Positions 59,727 to 64,000 of a stretch of DNA of 64,000 nt are shown one piece after another. Position numbers and translations under genes: made by a program. A model generated the notes under the pieces. That model searched no databases and had not been told where the DNA came from. It worked only from the letters and a program-made list of their open reading frames with translations. Origin of the DNA: Cohnella luojiensis (GTDB taxonomy: Bacteria > Bacillota > Bacilli > Paenibacillales > Paenibacillaceae); the NCBI RefSeq assembly GCF_004564235.1, contig NZ_SOMN01000003.1, forward strand, positions 124,001-188,000, in the 5' to 3' direction. Position 1 is the first letter of the stretch. Each line of letters opens with the position of its first letter.

Positions 59727-60943
59727 TGAACGATAAAGAATTATTCGAACAACTTGAGCGCGGTCCGCTGACTCGCGATGGATTCGACGAAGCGCTGCGC
59801 CGGAGAATCAATGAGAGCTTAGATAAACCTAGTCGCAAGGTAAGGCGACCGCGGTTCGTTCGGTGGAGCGCCATTAGCGCGGCATGCCTCTTGATCGTAG
59901 CCGTAGCGGTTGGGCTATGGAGCTGGAAAGGCTTTAATTCTGGCCAGGAGAATAACCAATCGCTAGTGGTTAATCCCACTCCGGCAAGTTCGAATGCAGC
60001 AAGCGATAATGAAATCAATCCGATTCCCCATTCCGCCGTCGTGATCGGCTTAAGGGAAGATTCCCAAGACGGAACGACGAGCAGCTACCGCACGTTATTG
60101 GTCGCGCCGCAAAAAGAACGGATCACCTATATGGGCAGCGTGAAAGGCATTTGGATGCCGTACGGGTCCAACTTCTGGAACATCGACGCGGTTTCGGATC
60201 CGCAAGGCAAAGGAACGCAATCCTTGCAGGCCGTGCGTTACGGAGCTAAAACATCAAGAGAAGATGCTTCTATGAATAAAGATTCTCCGCAACTGAGGAG
60301 GACGGAGAAGCTTCTCTTTGCCGGGAATGCATTCGTCTCCATACTTCAAACGACCAACGTTAACGAAAACGGAATCGCGGACGAGAAAAGCCAAGTTTGG
60401 GTGAATCAGGTACCCTCTTTGGAGCCCGCCATTCGCATCAAGGATATCTACTCCTTGGAAAGAAATCATATAACGTTGGCAAAGGCGATAGAAACGAATC
60501 AAGCGGTAGACAATATCGATCAATGGGCCATCGTCCGCGACTCGGGCAAATGGGTGGCTAAACAGCCCGCATCAGAGTCGGTCTTGGTGGATGCATCGGA
60601 CATTCGCGAATGGGACACGATTTCCATTCCCCTTACGGAGAAGGTTACCGGCAATGAGGGAGATAAGTTAGCCTTGACCGTGGATGAAATACGAAGCTTC
60701 GAGCCGAACGCTATCGATGCCTATACTTCGAATAACGAGGAAGTCGCCGTCATCGTTACGGGTAATTCCATTAGATTATTGCCGTATCGGTTAGAAAGTC
60801 GAGAAATGGCGGAACAAGCCGTCTCCATTCCGATCGCTGCCAACGAATCCGTCGTGATGGTACAATGGGCGGTGGAGCAGAGTTACGTCAATAACTGGAA
60901 GTCGTGGTTCGGCAAATGGCTGACCGCCTCGGCAGAGCGGTAA
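59726..60943 (+). CDS. Membrane protein, probable anti-sigma partner
   Basis: A 405-residue protein that overlaps the sigma gene. A cytoplasmic N-terminus (MNDKELFEQLERGPLTRDGFDEALRRRINESLD) is followed by a single helix at about residues 48-68 (WSAISAACLLIVAVAVGLWSW) and a large outer domain. Unlike the first anti-sigma it has no zinc-finger Cys/His set, but the layout (inner N-terminus, one helix, sensor outside) matches ECF anti-sigma factors. The outer domain is unrecognised. A strong hairpin follows the stop. Confidence 0.75.
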   Translation: MNDKELFEQLERGPLTRDGFDEALRRRINESLDKPSRKVRRPRFVRWSAISAACLLIVAVAVGLWSWKGFNSGQENNQSLVVNPTPASSNAASDNEINPIPHSAVVIGLREDSQDGTTSSYRTLLVAPQKERITYMGSVKGIWMPYGSNFWNIDAVSDPQGKGTQSLQAVRYGAKTSREDASMNKDSPQLRRTEKLLFAGNAFVSILQTTNVNENGIADEKSQVWVNQVPSLEPAIRIKDIYSLERNHITLAKAIETNQAVDNIDQWAIVRDSGKWVAKQPASESVLVDASDIREWDTISIPLTEKVTGNEGDKLALTVDEIRSFEPNAIDAYTSNNEEVAVIVTGNSIRLLPYRLESREMAEQAVSIPIAANESVVMVQWAVEQSYVNNWKSWFGKWLTASAER

Positions 60944-60951
60944 GGATTGTG

Positions 60952-61034
60952 ATAAGATGAGAGTACCCTTCAAGTTCCTTGCGCCGCGACTAATCAAGAC
61001 GCAGGGAAGGGTATAATCATCTTATTGTTTTTTG
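60952..61034 (+). terminator. Large hairpin and T-run after the anti-sigma gene
   Basis: Three stacked stems: ATAAGATGA (60952-60960) with TCATCTTAT (61017-61025); TACCCTTC (60964-60971) with GAAGGGTA (61006-61013); CCTTGCG (60977-60983) with CGCAGGG (61000-61006). Then TTGTTTTTTG. The 3' side holds a TATAAT sequence (61012-61017), but no good -35 is present. Confidence 0.7.
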
Positions 61035-61051
61035 TTGGAGGGACTGTAGTT

Positions 61052-61924
61052 ATGTTTAAAATTGTCGGCGTCGTGGGTGCCGGAACCATGGGGCAGAGCA
61101 TCGCCGAGATGCTCGCGGTTAAAGGGTTAGACGTTCATCTGGTGGAGAAAACGCCCGAGAAGCTGCAGCAAGCGAAGGACATGATTGAGCAAAGCCTCGA
61201 TCGCCAGATGGAAAGATGGGCAATCACGGCTGCGGAGAAGAAATTAACGTTAAACCGAATACATATGGAAACGTCCTTGCAGCATTTGGCGGAATGCGAG
61301 CTCGTCATCGAAACGATAAGCGAAGATTTGGAGAGCAAAAAAGACGTGTTTAGTCAATTGGACGGAATCGTTGCGAATGACGCCGTACTGGCCAGCAATA
61401 CCTCCACGTTAAGCCTAACCGAGCTAGCAGGGGCAAGCCTTTACCCGGAACGCGTAATTGGAATGCATTTCGTGTACCCCGCTTTTCGAATCGACGTCGT
61501 CGAGATTATCCGGGGCTTGCAAACCTCGGACGAAACGTTCAATAAAACAAAATCCTTCATAGATGAAGTGCTCTCCAAGAAGGGGGTCATGGTTTACGAA
61601 TCCCCCGGGTTCGTGACGACTCGCCTTATTTGTTTGCTAATCAACGAAGCGCTTCATTTGCTTGAAGAAGGGGTCGCCTCCCCGGAGGATATCGATTCCG
61701 CGATGAGTATGGGTTATCAATTCCAGCACGGGCCGCTGGAGATGGCTGACCGGTTTGGGCTTGACTCCGTTCTCGCCGCGCTTGACGGAATGTTCCGCGA
61801 GTTCGGGGAGTTGAAGTACCGTCCCTCTTTTCTCCTGAAGAAGAAGGTTCGAGCCGGTCACCTGGGAATCAAAAGCGGAATCGGTTTCTTCAAGTACGGT
61901 AAGGATGGTGAAAGGCTCACATGA
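61052..61924 (+). CDS. 3-hydroxyacyl-CoA dehydrogenase (3-hydroxybutyryl-CoA dehydrogenase type)
   Basis: NAD(P)-dependent oxidation of 3-hydroxyacyl-CoA. The 290-residue protein begins MFKIVGVVGAGTMGQSIAEMLAVKGLDVHLVEKTPEKLQ (GxGxxG dinucleotide site), with ASNTSTLSLTELAGASLYPERVIGMHFVYPAFRIDVVEII and the catalytic histidine in GMHF, then SPGFVTTRLICLLINEALHLLEEGVASPEDIDSAM. ATG 61052 follows GGAGGG. Overlaps ackA by 4 bases. The pathway (butyrate-type or degradation) cannot be told; other beta-oxidation genes are not nearby. Confidence 0.9.
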   Translation: MFKIVGVVGAGTMGQSIAEMLAVKGLDVHLVEKTPEKLQQAKDMIEQSLDRQMERWAITAAEKKLTLNRIHMETSLQHLAECELVIETISEDLESKKDVFSQLDGIVANDAVLASNTSTLSLTELAGASLYPERVIGMHFVYPAFRIDVVEIIRGLQTSDETFNKTKSFIDEVLSKKGVMVYESPGFVTTRLICLLINEALHLLEEGVASPEDIDSAMSMGYQFQHGPLEMADRFGLDSVLAALDGMFREFGELKYRPSFLLKKKVRAGHLGIKSGIGFFKYGKDGERLT

Positions 61925-63141
61925 ATGTTTTGGTTATCAACGCGGGAAGTTCCTCGCTTAAATATCAGCTTTACAATATGAAGACCGAGGATGTGTTGGC
62001 CAAGGGACGGGTCGAACGGATCGGAATGGACTCGTCCATCCTAACTCATGAGGTAGAACATCAACCCGAAGTAAGAGAAGTAAGCGAGATATTGGAACAT
62101 ACGACGGCGATCAAGAAAGTACTCGATATGCTGACCCATCGTAAATTCGGGGTGCTCAGAAACATACAAGACATTCAGGCCGTAGGCCATCGCGTCGTGC
62201 ACGGAGGGGAATCTTTCAGCCAGTCGGTGCTGGTCGATCAAGAGGTCAAACTGGAAATTCGCAAGCTTTTCGACCTCGCGCCCCTTCACAACCCCGCGCA
62301 CATGATGGGGATCGTAGCAGTGGAAACGAATTTGCCGGACGTTCCGCAAGCGGTCGTATTCGATACTGCTTTTCATCAATCGATGCCGCCCAGCTCGTAT
62401 TTGTATGCGATTCCGACGGTGCTGTACCGGAAACATAAAATTCGCCGTTACGGATTCCATGGTACGTCCCACGACTACGTGAGTAAACGCGCCGCTGAGT
62501 TCCTTGGACGCCCGCTGGAAGAGCTGAAGATCGTAACCTGCCATATCGGTAACGGAGCAAGCTGCGCGGCGATTATGCACGGCAAATCTTATGATACGAG
62601 CATGGGAATGACGCCGCTCGAGGGGCTCATGATGGGAACGCGAAGCGGGGACTTGGATCCCGCGGTCGTTCCCTTCACGATCAACAAAGAAGATTTGACG
62701 TTAAACGAAGTCAATTCCATGCTTAACAAGCATAGCGGCTTGCTCGCGATCTCGGGAATCAGCAGCGATATGCGCGAGGTCGTGGAGGCGATGGGAGAGG
62801 GCAACGAGAAGGCGAGACTTGCTTTCGAGATGTACGCTTATCGAATCCGCAAGTATATCGGTTCATACATCGCCGCGATGGACGGCGTGGACGCCATCGT
62901 ATTTACGGCGGGCGTCGGAGAGAATTCGGACGCGTTGCGCAAAGAGGTGTGCAAAGGGTTGACTTTCTTCGGAGTCTACCTGGATGGGCAACGAAATGCG
63001 GTTCGTTCGCAGGAGCCTAGGCGGATCACTACGGATGACTCCCGCGTCAGCGTGTTGGTCGTTCCTACGAACGAGGAATTGCTCATTGCAAGAGATACTT
63101 TCAAGCTAGTTCAAAACCGATCGGAAAAGAAATCCGAATAA
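61921..63141 (+). CDS. ackA: Acetate kinase
   Basis: Interconverts acetyl phosphate and acetate with ATP. The 406-residue protein has the signature start MNVLVINAGSSSLKYQLYNM, HRVVHGGESF, FDTAFHQSMPPSSYLYAIP, RRYGFHGTSHDYVSKRAAEFLG, THIGNGASCAAI-like CHIGNGASCAAI, and FTAGVGENS. Full length. ATGA overlap with the dehydrogenase gene suggests both are expressed together; in B. subtilis ackA lies elsewhere and is activated by CcpA. Confidence 0.97.
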   Translation: MNVLVINAGSSSLKYQLYNMKTEDVLAKGRVERIGMDSSILTHEVEHQPEVREVSEILEHTTAIKKVLDMLTHRKFGVLRNIQDIQAVGHRVVHGGESFSQSVLVDQEVKLEIRKLFDLAPLHNPAHMMGIVAVETNLPDVPQAVVFDTAFHQSMPPSSYLYAIPTVLYRKHKIRRYGFHGTSHDYVSKRAAEFLGRPLEELKIVTCHIGNGASCAAIMHGKSYDTSMGMTPLEGLMMGTRSGDLDPAVVPFTINKEDLTLNEVNSMLNKHSGLLAISGISSDMREVVEAMGEGNEKARLAFEMYAYRIRKYIGSYIAAMDGVDAIVFTAGVGENSDALRKEVCKGLTFFGVYLDGQRNAVRSQEPRRITTDDSRVSVLVVPTNEELLIARDTFKLVQNRSEKKSE

Positions 63142-63178
63142 GAAATCCAAGTAACTATCAATAAAGGGAGAGATCTTT

Positions 63179-64000
63179 ATGGCACGGATAGATTTAGGAA
63201 CAATCGGGAATTATGTCGGTCAATCGGTTACGTTCGGGGGATGGCTGACTCGTAAACGTTCCAGTGGGAAAATACAATTTCTGCAAATTCGGGACGGTTT
63301 GGGCTTTATCCAAGGGGTGCTGGTGAAGGCTGAGGTTGAGGAATCCGTTTGGGAGAGCGCAGGCCAGTTGACGCAGGAAAGCTCTTTCTACGTCACTGGA
63401 ATCGTGCGAGAGGATCCGAGGAGCCCGTCCGGTTTCGAGCTTTCCGTAACGGGCATCGAGATTATCCAGATTGCCAAGGATTATCCGATCACGCCGAAGG
63501 AGCATGGCGTCGATTTCTTGATGGACCATCGTCACCTGTGGCTTCGCGCCCCTCGTCAACGCGCTATTTTGCGTATCCGCGCGGAGATCATCTCGGCGAT
63601 TCAGGGCTTCTTTGATGAACGGGGCTTTACGCTTGTCGATCCTCCCGTACTTACCCCTTCCTCGTGCGAAGGTACGACGAATTTGTTCCATACGAAATAC
63701 TTCGAGGAAGACGCGTACCTCACGCAGAGCGGTCAGCTCTACATGGAGGCCGCCGCGATGGCGCTTGGCAAGGTATACTCTTTCGGGCCTACGTTTCGCG
63801 CGGAGAAGTCCAAAACCCGCAGGCATCTGATCGAATTCTGGATGATCGAGCCGGAGATGGCTTTCGTCGACCATGAGGAGAATTTGAACGTTCAGGAGCA
63901 ATTCATCGCCCGCATCGTTAGCCGGGTTCTTAACAACTGCAAAGCGGAGCTAACGGTTCTGGAGCGGGATGTTGCGGCATTGGAGCGCGTACTTCCGCCG
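63179..64000 (+). CDS. asnS: Asparaginyl-tRNA synthetase, 3' end cut by window
   Basis: Charges tRNA-Asn. 274 residues are visible and the gene continues beyond base 64000. The start [40 protein letters not shown] is an OB-fold anticodon domain; the catalytic part shows [24 protein letters not shown] (class II motif 1), [66 protein letters not shown] (motif 2 with FRAEKSxTRRHL). This is AsnS rather than AspS by the SGQLYMEA and RRHLIEFWM context. RBS AAAGGGAGAG before ATG 63179. aspB, its neighbour in B. subtilis, is absent. Confidence 0.93.
   Translation, partial: MARIDLGTIGNYVGQSVTFGGWLTRKRSSGKIQFLQIRDGLGFIQGVLVKAEVEESVWESAGQLTQESSFYVTGIVREDPRSPSGFELSVTGIEIIQIAKDYPITPKEHGVDFLMDHRHLWLRAPRQRAILRIRAEIISAIQGFFDERGFTLVDPPVLTPSSCEGTTNLFHTKYFEEDAYLTQSGQLYMEAAAMALGKVYSFGPTFRAEKSKTRRHLIEFWMIEPEMAFVDHEENLNVQEQFIARIVSRVLNNCKAELTVLERDVAALERVLPP

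Noticed and set aside
61921-63141. A cre box for CcpA activation before ackA, as known in B. subtilis
   Set aside because: The gene starts inside the end of the dehydrogenase gene, and I see no convincing cre sequence in the 60944-61051 gap.

Overview
The window is a chromosomal segment from a spore-forming Firmicute, most likely a Paenibacillaceae member (Paenibacillus or Cohnella type). The gene order matches the Bacillus subtilis stretch hbs - mtrB - hepS - menG - hepT - ndk - cheR - aroF/B/H - trpEDCFBA - hisC - tyrA - ypiB - ypiF - qcrABC - ypjABC - ypjD(mazG) - dapB - mgsA - bshB1/bshA - cca - birA - panBCD - dinG - ypmB - asnS. Other clues are TRAP (MtrB), a fused QcrC, the sporulation protein YpjB, bacillithiol genes and purine-rich ribosome binding sites. 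Nearly every gene is on the plus strand; the exception is the YitT-family gene at 40.8-41.7 kb. Several genes known from B. subtilis at these places are missing (folE, aroA, aspB), and other genes sit in the gaps.

Layout. 0-8.6 kb: the end of a sugar-type ABC importer, then a nucleoside importer (lipoprotein, ATPase, two permeases), a molybdopterin oxidoreductase and a nucleoside phosphorylase. 8.7-9.6 kb: HU, tRNA-Pro and the tryptophan-sensing protein MtrB. 9.7-16.9 kb: menaquinone genes (HepS/HepT, MenG, a UbiA-type prenyltransferase, a UbiX-type protein, MqnA), which point to the futalosine route, then ndk and cheR. 17-30 kb: chorismate, tryptophan, tyrosine and histidine aminotransferase genes. 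The trp operon has a leader with six GAG triplets at an exact 5-base period, a competing antiterminator and a terminator, so MtrB of the same window should control it.

30-36 kb is the accessory part. It holds a probable CcpA-controlled small RNA, an ECF sigma/anti-sigma pair, a phosphatase, an unrecognised protein, an N-terminally truncated gamma-carbonic-anhydrase gene, and an intact IS200/IS605-type transposon (TnpA plus TnpB nuclease with a candidate omega RNA) placed between an IDEAL-domain gene and ypiF. 36-56.9 kb returns to the conserved core: cytochrome bc complex, lysine precursor, methylglyoxal, bacillithiol, tRNA CCA addition, biotin ligase/repressor, pantothenate genes behind two tandem pan-type hairpins, DinG, Rex, an MTA/SAH deaminase and TseB.

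57-61 kb is a second non-core module: a small membrane protein translationally coupled to a short FtsH-like protease, followed by an ECF sigma factor with its own ECF-type promoter and a membrane partner. The window ends with a hydroxyacyl-CoA dehydrogenase, acetate kinase and the start of asparaginyl-tRNA synthetase.

Points most worth follow-up: the CcpA-box small RNA (with 12 bases of perfect complementarity to the nucleoside-importer ATPase ribosome binding site), the TRAP attenuator, the tandem pan motifs, the palindromic element between ndk and cheR, the hairpin burying the ypjB start, and the possible split FtsH.
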